Shown: positions 1-6,674 of the stretch, piece after piece
Numbering within the stretch: position 1 is the stretch's first letter
Layout: each line of letters starts with the position of its first letter
NCBI RefSeq assembly: GCF_025965585.1
Contig: NZ_JAOPWR010000477.1
Location: 1 to 58,987, forward strand
DNA: 58,987 nucleotides
Origin: Pseudonocardia sp.
GTDB lineage: Bacteria > Actinomycetota > Actinomycetes > Mycobacteriales > Pseudonocardiaceae
Reading direction: 5' to 3'
The notes under the pieces: model-generated
The model's database searches: none
What the model was told of the DNA's origin: nothing
The model's input: only the letters and a program-made list of their open reading frames with translations
Translations under genes and position numbers: made by a program

Positions 1-881
1 TGCACCTGGTGCAGCAGTCGCTCAGCGCACAGATCAGACAGCTCGAGGACGAGCTCGGGGTGCAGCTGCTGCGCAGGACCACGCGCACGGTCGAGCTGAG
101 CGAGGCCGGGGAGATCCTGCTCGGGCACGCCCGATCCATCCTGGACGCCGTCGGCAGCGCCCTCGAGCAGACGCGGCGCACGGCCTCGGGCGAGGCCGGC
201 AAGCTGGCCATCTGTTACACCCCGACGCTGGCAGCGGAGACGCTGCCCCGGCTCGTCACCGGCCTGCACGAGCGCCATCCCGGGGTCACCCTGCAGATGT
301 GCGAGATGTGGCAGTCCGAGAGCGTCAACGCGGTGCGCTCCGGCCGCTTCGACGTCGGCCTGGCCCGCTGCCCGGACGTCATCGACGGTGTGGAGTACGT
401 CCGGCTGCGCGAGGAGCCGCTCGGGGTGGTCCTCGGCGACAGCCACCCCCTCGCCCGTCGCGACCACGTCGAGCTGCACGACCTCGCGCGGAGCACGCTG
501 GCGATCTGGCCGCGGTCCCTCTCCCCCGGGTTCTACGACCTCGTCGTCGACTTCTTCCGCGGCCAGGGCTTCGCCGGTGCCATCCAGGAGTTCGAGTACC
601 TCACCTCGGCGGTCTTCCACAGCGACCCCGCGGCCCGCGCCGAGATCCGTAGGGGCGGGGCGTTCTCCGTCACCTTCGCGACGCAGTTCGACCCGGTGCC
701 CGACGGCTTCGCGTGGCGCCCCGTGGTCCCGGCTCCGATGGTGCCGGTGCAGCTGTTCTGGCGCACCGGAGCCGGGCCCGTGACGAGGAACTTCCTGACC
801 CTGGCCCGCGACGTCGGCGAGGACGAGGGATGGCTCGACCCTTCTTCTAGGCCACGCAGTGCAGCGGGTGCCCGTCGTTGA
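1..881 (+). CDS. LysR-family transcriptional regulator, 5' end cut by window edge
   Basis: The frame is open from base 3 to the TGA at 879-881. Its first visible residues, HLVQQSLSAQIRQLEDELGV, are the recognition-helix end of a LysR winged helix, so roughly the first 20-25 residues lie outside the window. The C-terminal part (from about base 200) has the periplasmic-binding-protein-like effector fold of the family, with LAICYTPTLAAETLPRLV as its first strand and helix. LysR proteins bind DNA as tetramers and respond to a small aromatic or acid effector. The last 35 bases overlap the convergent metallo-hydrolase gene, so this regulator is transcribed towards the catabolic operon it may control. 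The effector is unknown. Confidence 0.9.
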   Translation, partial: HLVQQSLSAQIRQLEDELGVQLLRRTTRTVELSEAGEILLGHARSILDAVGSALEQTRRTASGEAGKLAICYTPTLAAETLPRLVTGLHERHPGVTLQMCEMWQSESVNAVRSGRFDVGLARCPDVIDGVEYVRLREEPLGVVLGDSHPLARRDHVELHDLARSTLAIWPRSLSPGFYDLVVDFFRGQGFAGAIQEFEYLTSAVFHSDPAARAEIRRGGAFSVTFATQFDPVPDGFAWRPVVPAPMVPVQLFWRTGAGPVTRNFLTLARDVGEDEGWLDPSSRPRSAAGARR

Positions 882-1767
882 ACGCGACCATGTCGGCGAC
901 GACGCGGTCGAAGTCCAGCGCCACGCCCAGCGGCTCGCCACGCAGCTCGGAGTAGGCGCGGTGGAGGTTGCCCACCAGCCGTTCGCGGTCGGTCAGCCCC
1001 GCGAACTCACCGAGGTCGATCTGCCGGCCCCAGTCCAGGGGCGCGATCCCCGCCGCGAACCCCTCCTTGGCGCGGTCCTGCAGGAACCGCAGGTAGCGCA
1101 GCTGGTCGCCGATCGTCTCCGGCCCGCAGACGGCTCCGTGGCCCGGCGCGACGACGGCGGCACCGAGGCGGTCGACCTGCACCAGGGTATCGATCAGGCC
1201 CTGCACCGAGCCCATGACGACGAACGGCGTGCCCCCGTTGAACGCGAGGTCCCCGGTGAACAGCAGCCCGCGGTCCTCGATCCAGAGCGTCACGTCGTCG
1301 GTCGTGTGCGCCGGACCCCAGTAGCGCAGCTTGCCGGGGACGTCGTCGAACCACACCGTGAGCTCCTCGGTGAACGTCACCTCGGGCGCCCGGATCTCGA
1401 GGTCGCCCCAGTCGACGCCGGGGAACCACTCCTTGGTCGCGAACCCGGTGGCGAGGGTGGCGCTGCGGCACAGCTCGTGCCCGATGATCGTGGCCTCGGG
1501 GAAGAGGTAGTTGCCGTAGGTGTGGTCGGCGTGGTGGTGGGTGTTGATGACGGTGCGGATCGGCTTGTCGGTCAGCTCCGCCACCGCGCCGCGCAGCGCA
1601 CGTGCCCGCCGCTCGGTCATCGTCGTGTCGATCAGCGTGACGGCCTCGCGGCCGACGTGGATCCCGACGTTGTTCAGGCCCCAGCTGCCGTCGAGCTGCA
1701 CGTAGAGGTGGAACCCGTTGCCCAGGTCGTGCAGGTAGGGCTCGGGCATCCCCGACGCGGCGCTCAC
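847..1767 (-). CDS. MBL-fold metallo-hydrolase
   Basis: A 306-residue metallo-beta-lactamase-fold hydrolase. The binuclear metal motif THHHADH is intact, followed by the later ligand regions GPAHTTDD, LLFTGDLAF and APGHG. I place the start at GTG 1767 because its GTGA overlaps the TGA of the upstream monooxygenase gene, the usual sign of translational coupling; an ATG at 1749 is the alternative. It is the last gene of a three-gene overlapping operon (FAH hydrolase, luciferase-like monooxygenase, MBL). Relatives hydrolyse thioesters, lactones or other esters, so it may open a ring or ester made by the preceding enzymes. That substrate assignment is inference. Confidence 0.85.
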   Translation of the reverse strand: MSAASGMPEPYLHDLGNGFHLYVQLDGSWGLNNVGIHVGREAVTLIDTTMTERRARALRGAVAELTDKPIRTVINTHHHADHTYGNYLFPEATIIGHELCRSATLATGFATKEWFPGVDWGDLEIRAPEVTFTEELTVWFDDVPGKLRYWGPAHTTDDVTLWIEDRGLLFTGDLAFNGGTPFVVMGSVQGLIDTLVQVDRLGAAVVAPGHGAVCGPETIGDQLRYLRFLQDRAKEGFAAGIAPLDWGRQIDLGEFAGLTDRERLVGNLHRAYSELRGEPLGVALDFDRVVADMVAFNDGHPLHCVA

Positions 1768-3035
1768 GAGCCCGCCACCGGAGCGGCTCCGGTGAGCCCG
1801 AACTCCGGCATGATCTCGGTGCCGAAGAGCTCGAGCATCGGCAGCGCCTCCTCGCGCGGGATCATGCCCCAGTGGTACAGCCACACGAAGTAGTCGATCG
1901 GCATCTTCTCCAGGAAGCCCTCGACCTGGCGCTTGACCTGGTCCACGGTGCCGCCGATGAGCAGCCCGCTGTTGATCAGCCGGTCGGCGAGGTGCTCGCC
2001 GGGCTTGGGGACCGGACCCTCCTCACCGTCGTAGCGGGCCGCCTCCATGAAGCCGAAGCGCTCGTACCAGCCGTGCCAGACCGGCTGCTCGTAGAGCTCG
2101 ACGCTGCGCCGGATCCGGGCCCTGACCTCGTCGTCCGGCGTGCCGTTGGGGTAGACGTAGAACGTGCGGCAGACGCCGATCCCCTCGCCGAACCGCGGGC
2201 TGCGGCCGCGGGAGTTCGCACCCTCCATGTAGATCTCCATGAGCTGGCGCAGCATCTGGTGCGAGCCCATCAGGATCGTCGGGGTGACGTCCTCCTCGCC
2301 GCACCAGCGCAGCGTGCCGGGGCTGGCCCCGAAGGCCTGGAACAGCTGCGGGTGCGGGCTGGTGTAGGGCCGCGGCACGACGCTGACGCCCCTGATGGTG
2401 CCGTTCTCGTCCACCTCGCCCGGCGTGCCGTAGCGGCCGGTGATCGACTCGGCCGGCGGCCAGTTCGGGATGCCCTCGCGCGGGTAGGGCACCTGGTAGG
2501 TCGGGCCGTCGTAGGTCAGCAGGTCCTCGGCCCACGCCTTCTTCATGATCGCGAAGTTCTCGCTGAACAGCAGCCGGTTGCGCTTGTCGGCGTCGCTGGC
2601 GTCCGACGACGTCGCGGTGACGCCGAAGTGCTGGCACAGGATGTTCTGCCAGCGGGCCTGGTAGCCGCGCGCCATGCCGACGAACAGGCGCCCCTCCAGC
2701 ATGTGGTCGGCGATCGCGATCTCCTCGGCGAGGCGGATCGGGTCGTGCGACGGCAGGACGAGGCCGAGCTGCCCGTGCTTGAGGCGCTTCGTGTGACGCG
2801 CCAGGTAGAGGTTGAGCATCAGCGGGGCCGGGGAGATCTCCATCCCCTCGGAGTGCATGTGGTGCTCGGTGTGGCAGATGCCCCAGTAGCCCAGGTCGTC
2901 CGCCGCCTTGCAGAGCTCGACGAGCCCGGCCAGCATCCGCTGGTATGCCCCGTTGTCACGGCCGATCGGCCGGTGGGCGAGCATCTCGTCCTCGGCCCCC
3001 AGGGCCGGGTACACCTGCAGGATCACCTCGGTCAT
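1764..3035 (-). CDS. LLM-class (luciferase-like) flavin-dependent monooxygenase
   Basis: A 423-residue protein of the bacterial luciferase-like monooxygenase superfamily, a TIM-barrel using reduced flavin. The N-terminal third has the typical pattern of LCKAADDLGYWGICHTEHH, then LGLVLPSHDPIRLAEEIAIADHMLEGRLFVGMARG. Family members oxygenate small organic substrates with FMNH2 or use F420; the longer length and HTEHH context favour an FMN-dependent oxygenase. ATG 3035 overlaps the TGA of the FAH gene (ATGA, 3032-3035), and its own stop overlaps the MBL start, so all three are co-translated. The context suggests an oxygenation or ring-cleavage step in catabolism of a cyclic compound. The substrate cannot be read from the sequence. 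Confidence 0.87.
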   Translation of the reverse strand: MTEVILQVYPALGAEDEMLAHRPIGRDNGAYQRMLAGLVELCKAADDLGYWGICHTEHHMHSEGMEISPAPLMLNLYLARHTKRLKHGQLGLVLPSHDPIRLAEEIAIADHMLEGRLFVGMARGYQARWQNILCQHFGVTATSSDASDADKRNRLLFSENFAIMKKAWAEDLLTYDGPTYQVPYPREGIPNWPPAESITGRYGTPGEVDENGTIRGVSVVPRPYTSPHPQLFQAFGASPGTLRWCGEEDVTPTILMGSHQMLRQLMEIYMEGANSRGRSPRFGEGIGVCRTFYVYPNGTPDDEVRARIRRSVELYEQPVWHGWYERFGFMEAARYDGEEGPVPKPGEHLADRLINSGLLIGGTVDQVKRQVEGFLEKMPIDYFVWLYHWGMIPREEALPMLELFGTEIMPEFGLTGAAPVAGS

Positions 3036-3934
3036 CGCGTGCCTCCTCTGTTCAGGTCGATCGCCTGCCGGCCCGGGTCCTTCTTCGCGCCGACGGTGTT
3101 GCGCAGTACGCCGATCCCCTCCACCTCGAGCTCGACGACGTCGCCGGACGCGATCCAGCGGTCGAGCTCCAGCCCGCAGCCCCGGCCGACCGTGCCGCCG
3201 CCGAGCACGTCACCGGGCTGCAGCGGCTGGTCCTGCGAGAGGAGCGAGATGACTTCGGGGAAGCTGAAGTTCATGGCGCCGAGGTCGCCCTCGGACCAGG
3301 TCTCGCCGTTGATCCGTGCCGCCAGCCGCACGGTCCCGATGTCGATCGCGTCGGCGGTGGTCAGACACGGGCCGAGCGACGTCGCGAAGTCCTTGCCGAA
3401 CGCCGGGCCGATCCCGACCGCCATCTCGCGGAACTGGATGTCGCGGGCGCTCCAGTCGTTGAAGATCGTGTATCCGGCGATGCACGCGGCGGCCTCGGCC
3501 ACGCCGACCCGGTAGGCGGGCCGGCCGAGCACGGCGGCCACCTCGAGCTCGAAGTCGAGCTTGTCGGTGTAGTGCGGCCAGGGCACCTCGTCCCCGGGGC
3601 CGAAGACGGTGTCGGGATTGCCCTTCCAGTGGACCGGGATGTCGTACCACTCCGCGGGGACGGTGCCGAAGCTGTTCTTCACGTGCTCCTCGACGAGCAT
3701 GAAGTCGCGCATCGAGTTCGGCCGCGGGAGTGGCGCGCGCAGCCGGACGCGGTCCAGCGGCTCCCGTTCACCGGTTCCCTCCATCGCGGCCGCGGCGAGG
3801 GCCATGCCCTCGTCGCCGAGCCTCAGCAGTTCGAGCATCGTGGGGGGCCCGTCGATCGCGACGACCTTGCCGTCGTGCTGCACACCGATGCGCTCGCGGG
3901 CGTCCCCGGGACGGCAGTAGGTGACCAGTTGCAC
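3032..3934 (-). CDS. Fumarylacetoacetate hydrolase (FAH) family protein
   Basis: A 300-residue FAH-fold enzyme. The C-terminal catalytic domain shows the family pattern HYTDKLDFELEVAAVLG (a metal-binding Glu pair), then AGYTIFNDWSARDIQFREM and FGKDFATSLGPCL, then GDVLGGGTVGRGC. Such enzymes hydrolyse or decarboxylate 2-oxo or 1,3-diketo acids from aromatic ring cleavage (fumarylpyruvate, 2-keto-4-pentenoate and similar). The start is GTG 3934, because AGGGAGG lies six bases upstream; the frame continues a further 20 codons with no ribosome site. It is first in the operon with the LLM and MBL genes and is divergent from an alpha/beta hydrolase. The palindromic region at 3998-4030 probably controls both. 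Confidence 0.9.
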   Translation of the reverse strand: MQLVTYCRPGDARERIGVQHDGKVVAIDGPPTMLELLRLGDEGMALAAAAMEGTGEREPLDRVRLRAPLPRPNSMRDFMLVEEHVKNSFGTVPAEWYDIPVHWKGNPDTVFGPGDEVPWPHYTDKLDFELEVAAVLGRPAYRVGVAEAAACIAGYTIFNDWSARDIQFREMAVGIGPAFGKDFATSLGPCLTTADAIDIGTVRLAARINGETWSEGDLGAMNFSFPEVISLLSQDQPLQPGDVLGGGTVGRGCGLELDRWIASGDVVELEVEGIGVLRNTVGAKKDPGRQAIDLNRGGTR

Positions 3935-3997
3935 GCAGACCTCCCTGTCCGGTTGGCCCGACCGTAGGAGCACGGCGAGGGCGGAGGGAAACACCGG

Positions 3998-4030
3998 CTG
4001 ATGGTGGATTCACCATCAGCGGTGGTGAAT
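3998..4030. promoter_or_regulatory. Overlapping inverted repeats between divergent catabolic genes (candidate operator)
   Basis: CTGATGGTG (3998-4006) and CACCATCAG (4011-4019) form a perfect 9-bp inverted repeat around GATT. A second perfect repeat, ATTCACCA (4008-4015) with TGGTGAAT (4023-4030), shares the middle arm. Three alternating half-sites spaced about 12 bp sit between the FAH start (3934) and the hydrolase start (4094). This is what a dimeric or tetrameric regulator of both directions would need. The nearby LysR gene is a candidate partner, but GntR or IclR-type proteins would fit as well. Confidence 0.6.
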
Positions 4031-4093
4031 GCGGCGACGAGCGGGGATTGTGCTGGAATCGAGCGGCATCAGACCCGACGAAGGGAGCACCAC

Positions 4094-5044
4094 GTGGCCG
4101 ACCCGAACCCGCCGGGCTACGCCGGCTCCGTGGTGCGTCGGATCCCGGCACCACTCGAGGAGCTCGGGTTCCGGGGGCACGACGTCGTCACTGCAGACGG
4201 GACCAGCACGTTCGTCGTGCGGGGCGGTACCGGCCGGCCGGTCGTGCTGCTGCACGGGTACCCGCAGGACTGGACGGTCTGGTCGGACGTCATGGCGGAT
4301 CTCGTCGACACCCACGACGTGGTGGTGCCGACGTTGCCGGGCATCGGCGCCTCACAGGTCTGGCCCGGCGGGTCGTCCACCCCCGCACTGGCCGACTGGC
4401 TCTCGAGCGTCCTGGCCTGCTCCGGGATCGCCGGGCCGGTCACGGTTGTCGGACACGACGTGGGGGCGTGGATCGCCGCGGCGTTCGCGGCCGGCCACCC
4501 CGGGGAACTGACCGAGCTGATGCTGATCGACGCGTTCCTCCCGGGGATCTCGGACCGTGCTGCGCTCGCCCTCCGACCCGACAGTCCTCTCTGGCACATG
4601 CACCTCCACGCGCACGCCGACGCGCTGCGGGTCCTGGTCGGCGGACAGCTACGTACGTTCCTCGCCTGGTTCCTGCGATCGAAGAGCGGCACGGCCGGCG
4701 TCTTCCCGGACAGTCGCATCGACCATTTCGCCGCGGTCTACGGCGAGCCGGGTGTCCTCGAGGCCGCGTCCGGCTTCTACCGCGCACTGGCCGAGTCGAT
4801 CGACGCCGTCCGGGCCGTCGCGGCCGGGTCCGGCTTCGACGGGGACGTGTTCGTGGTCAGCGGTGAGACCGGTCGCGGCCGGCAGATGATCGACGAGGTC
4901 GCGGCGCTCTGGCCGAACGTCGACGGGCAGGCGCTGGCCGGACGCGGTCACTACATCCCGGAGGAGGCGCCCGCCGAGCTCGCGCGCCTCATCCGGTCGC
5001 TGGCTACCCGCGACGGTCCCGACGGCGGCACCTCCACCGCATGA
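4094..5044 (+). CDS. Alpha/beta hydrolase, epoxide hydrolase / dehalogenase-like
   Basis: A 316-residue alpha/beta hydrolase. The oxyanion motif HGYPQDW, the nucleophile elbow VGHDVGAW (Asp nucleophile, as in epoxide hydrolases and haloacid/haloalkane dehalogenases) and the catalytic His in GRGHYIPEE are all present. An Asp rather than Ser nucleophile argues against a simple esterase. The start is GTG 4094, with AAGGGAG eight bases before it; an open 31-codon upstream extension from 4001 runs through the operator and is not credible. The gene is divergent from the FAH operon and probably co-regulated with it. Its last 41 bases overlap a small convergent membrane-protein frame. Confidence 0.87.
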   Translation: MADPNPPGYAGSVVRRIPAPLEELGFRGHDVVTADGTSTFVVRGGTGRPVVLLHGYPQDWTVWSDVMADLVDTHDVVVPTLPGIGASQVWPGGSSTPALADWLSSVLACSGIAGPVTVVGHDVGAWIAAAFAAGHPGELTELMLIDAFLPGISDRAALALRPDSPLWHMHLHAHADALRVLVGGQLRTFLAWFLRSKSGTAGVFPDSRIDHFAAVYGEPGVLEAASGFYRALAESIDAVRAVAAGSGFDGDVFVVSGETGRGRQMIDEVAALWPNVDGQALAGRGHYIPEEAPAELARLIRSLATRDGPDGGTSTA

Positions 5045-5141
5045 GGTCCGCGTGCGGGTCACGGGCGAGCGCCAGCATCACGGCGCCCGCGGCCAGCAGC
5101 GCCGTCAGGCAGAGGACGGCGATGCCCGACTCCAGCACCAC
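5004..5141 (-). CDS. Small single-pass membrane protein (45 aa), hypothetical
   Basis: A reading frame begins at GTG 5141, three bases after the stop of the cyclase gene, and ends at TAG 5004-5006. It encodes 45 residues: a short N-terminus, one hydrophobic segment (IAVLCLTALLAAGAVMLALA) and a basic tail ending RWRCRRRDRRG. This is the positive-inside pattern of a small inner-membrane protein. Position as third gene after the SDR and cyclase, with almost no spacing, supports translation. It overlaps the 3' end of the convergent hydrolase by 41 bp, which also constrains the sequence, so coding is plausible rather than proven. No homologue is known to me. Confidence 0.4.
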   Translation of the reverse strand: MVLESGIAVLCLTALLAAGAVMLALARDPHADLMRWRCRRRDRRG

Positions 5142-5144
5142 CTC

Positions 5145-5831
5145 TCACCCCACGAGCGCGACGGCCCTGGTCGGGCCGCCGTGGGCACCCTGCAGCTTGA
5201 GCGGGAAGCCGACGAACGTGAACCGGGTGTTGACGATCTTGTCGAGGTTGGCCAGGTTCTCGTAGTGGGTGATGTGCTCCCGACGGCACATCATGTGGCA
5301 CGGGTAGCTGGTGCTCGCCGGGTTGTCGGGCGTCGGGCTGTCGACGCCGAACGTCTTGACCCCCCGCTCGACGATCCACTCGCTGGCCGACTCGCCGAGC
5401 CCGGCGAACTCGCTGAGGTAGCGCTTGTCGCCGTTGTACCTGTTCCACGTGGCGGTGTGGAACAGCACGATGTCGCCGCGCTGCACGTCCACCGGGGACG
5501 CGTCGACGACCCGGTCGAGGTCCTCGGCGGTGATGTCGGTCTGGGGCTTGAACTCCGTGACGTCGAGGCACACGGCGGTGCCGTAGAACAGCTCCAGCGA
5601 CATCTTCTCGATCGTCTCGGCGGACGGGTCCGGGTCGAGGTGGGAGAAGGAGTCGACGTGCGTCGGCCCGTTGTCGTTGAGCATGAACCCGGTGGTCTGG
5701 AACGAGAACCCGCTGTCGAAACGCGGGGCGGTCTCCTCGTGCGTGGCGTGGTCGAACTGCACGGTCTTGAGGTGCCCCGGGTAGACCTTCATGCCCTCGT
5801 AGATGTCCTGCGAGAGATCGATCAGCTGCAT
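5145..5831 (-). CDS. Cyclase family protein (kynurenine formamidase-like metal hydrolase)
   Basis: A 228-residue member of the cyclase / KynB fold. The metal-binding signature is seen as GPTHVDSFSHLDPD (HxxxHxD type). It begins with the usual LIDLSQDIYEGMKVYPGHL, and later has IVLFHTATWNRYNG and GVDSPTPDNP. Family members hydrolyse N-formylkynurenine, cyclic imides, isatin or similar amides. The start is ATG 5831, with AGGAG eight bases upstream; an N-terminal extension to 5921 is out-of-family Arg-rich sequence. It lies 8 bp after the SDR gene and downstream of the molybdenum hydroxylase genes. In an N-heterocycle pathway it would be a good amide or lactam hydrolase, which is inference. Confidence 0.85.
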   Translation of the reverse strand: MQLIDLSQDIYEGMKVYPGHLKTVQFDHATHEETAPRFDSGFSFQTTGFMLNDNGPTHVDSFSHLDPDPSAETIEKMSLELFYGTAVCLDVTEFKPQTDITAEDLDRVVDASPVDVQRGDIVLFHTATWNRYNGDKRYLSEFAGLGESASEWIVERGVKTFGVDSPTPDNPASTSYPCHMMCRREHITHYENLANLDKIVNTRFTFVGFPLKLQGAHGGPTRAVALVG

Positions 5832-5839
5832 GTCCACTC

Positions 5840-6610
5840 CTAATACATCACGACGCCTGCGGTCACGTTCAGGTCCTCGCCGGTGATCGCCGACGCGGCG
5901 TCGGAAGCGAGGTACGCGCACGCCGCGGCCACCTCCCCCGCCTCGACGAGCCGCCCCAGTGGTGCCGCCCCGGTGAACGCGGCGAGCGCCTCGGCCTCGC
6001 TGATGCCGCGCGCGGCGGCCTGACGGGCGATCACCTCGTCGATGCGCGGGCCGGCGACCGCGCCGGGGCAGACGGCGTTGACGCGGATCCCGTGCGGCCC
6101 CAGCTCCAGCGCGAGCGTCCGCACCAGCCCGATCACGCCCATCTTCGCGGCCGCGTAGGGCGTGCGGCCGTGCAGCGGGCGCTTGCCCGTCATCGACGAG
6201 ACCGCGATCAGGCTCCCCTCCCCCGCCGCGATCAGCGCCGGGACGAACGCGCGGAAGGTGAGGAACACGCCGTCGAGGTCGGTGGCGACGCAGTCACGCC
6301 AGTCGGCGAGCGCGATCTCGTGCAGCGGCGCCGTCGGGCCGGCGATCCCGGCGTTGGCGACGACGGTGTGCACGGGCCCGAGCTCGCGCGCCGCGTCGGC
6401 CACGGCCGCCACCGACGCCTCGTCGCGGACGTCGCAGGCCAGCGCGAGCGTCGTGGCCCCGCCGGCCTCGACGTCGTCGACCGTCTCCTTGAGCGTCGCG
6501 GGGTCCCGCGCCGTGACGGCCACGGCGAACCCCGCCGCCCCGAGCGCGACGGCGATGGCCCGCCCGATGCCGCGGTTGGCCCCGGTGACGACGGCGACCC
6601 GGGCGGTCAT
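5840..6610 (-). CDS. Short-chain dehydrogenase/reductase (SDR)
   Basis: A classical SDR of 256 residues. The Rossmann motif TGANRGIG is at the N-terminus, NAG follows in VVANAGIAG, and the catalytic Ser and YxxxK are seen in AVSSMTGK and YAAAKMG. The tail SAITGEDLNVTAG is typical of FabG-like 3-oxoacyl or alcohol dehydrogenases. It uses NAD(P)H to interconvert an alcohol and a ketone. It is co-directional with the molybdenum hydroxylase (64-bp gap) and the cyclase (8 bp). The gap upstream carries three 12-bp direct repeats right before the start codon, so the gene may have its own control. Confidence 0.92.
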   Translation of the reverse strand: MTARVAVVTGANRGIGRAIAVALGAAGFAVAVTARDPATLKETVDDVEAGGATTLALACDVRDEASVAAVADAARELGPVHTVVANAGIAGPTAPLHEIALADWRDCVATDLDGVFLTFRAFVPALIAAGEGSLIAVSSMTGKRPLHGRTPYAAAKMGVIGLVRTLALELGPHGIRVNAVCPGAVAGPRIDEVIARQAAARGISEAEALAAFTGAAPLGRLVEAGEVAAACAYLASDAASAITGEDLNVTAGVVMY

Positions 6611-6611
6611 C

Positions 6612-6667
6612 CGTGCCGGCTCGTGCGCCGATCCGTGCCCACTCGCGCACGGGGTCGTGCCGACTCG
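6612..6667. repeat. Three 12-bp direct repeats at exact 22-bp period
   Basis: CGTGCCGGCTCG (6612-6623), CGTGCCCACTCG (6634-6645) and CGTGCCGACTCG (6656-6667) start exactly 22 bp apart, about two helical turns. They fill the gap between the stop of the large hydroxylase subunit and the SDR start. Only two positions vary. The spacing would put a bound protein on one face of the helix, so these could be regulator sites. Chance in such GC-rich DNA cannot be excluded. Confidence 0.5.
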
Positions 6668-6674
6668 CGGGGGG

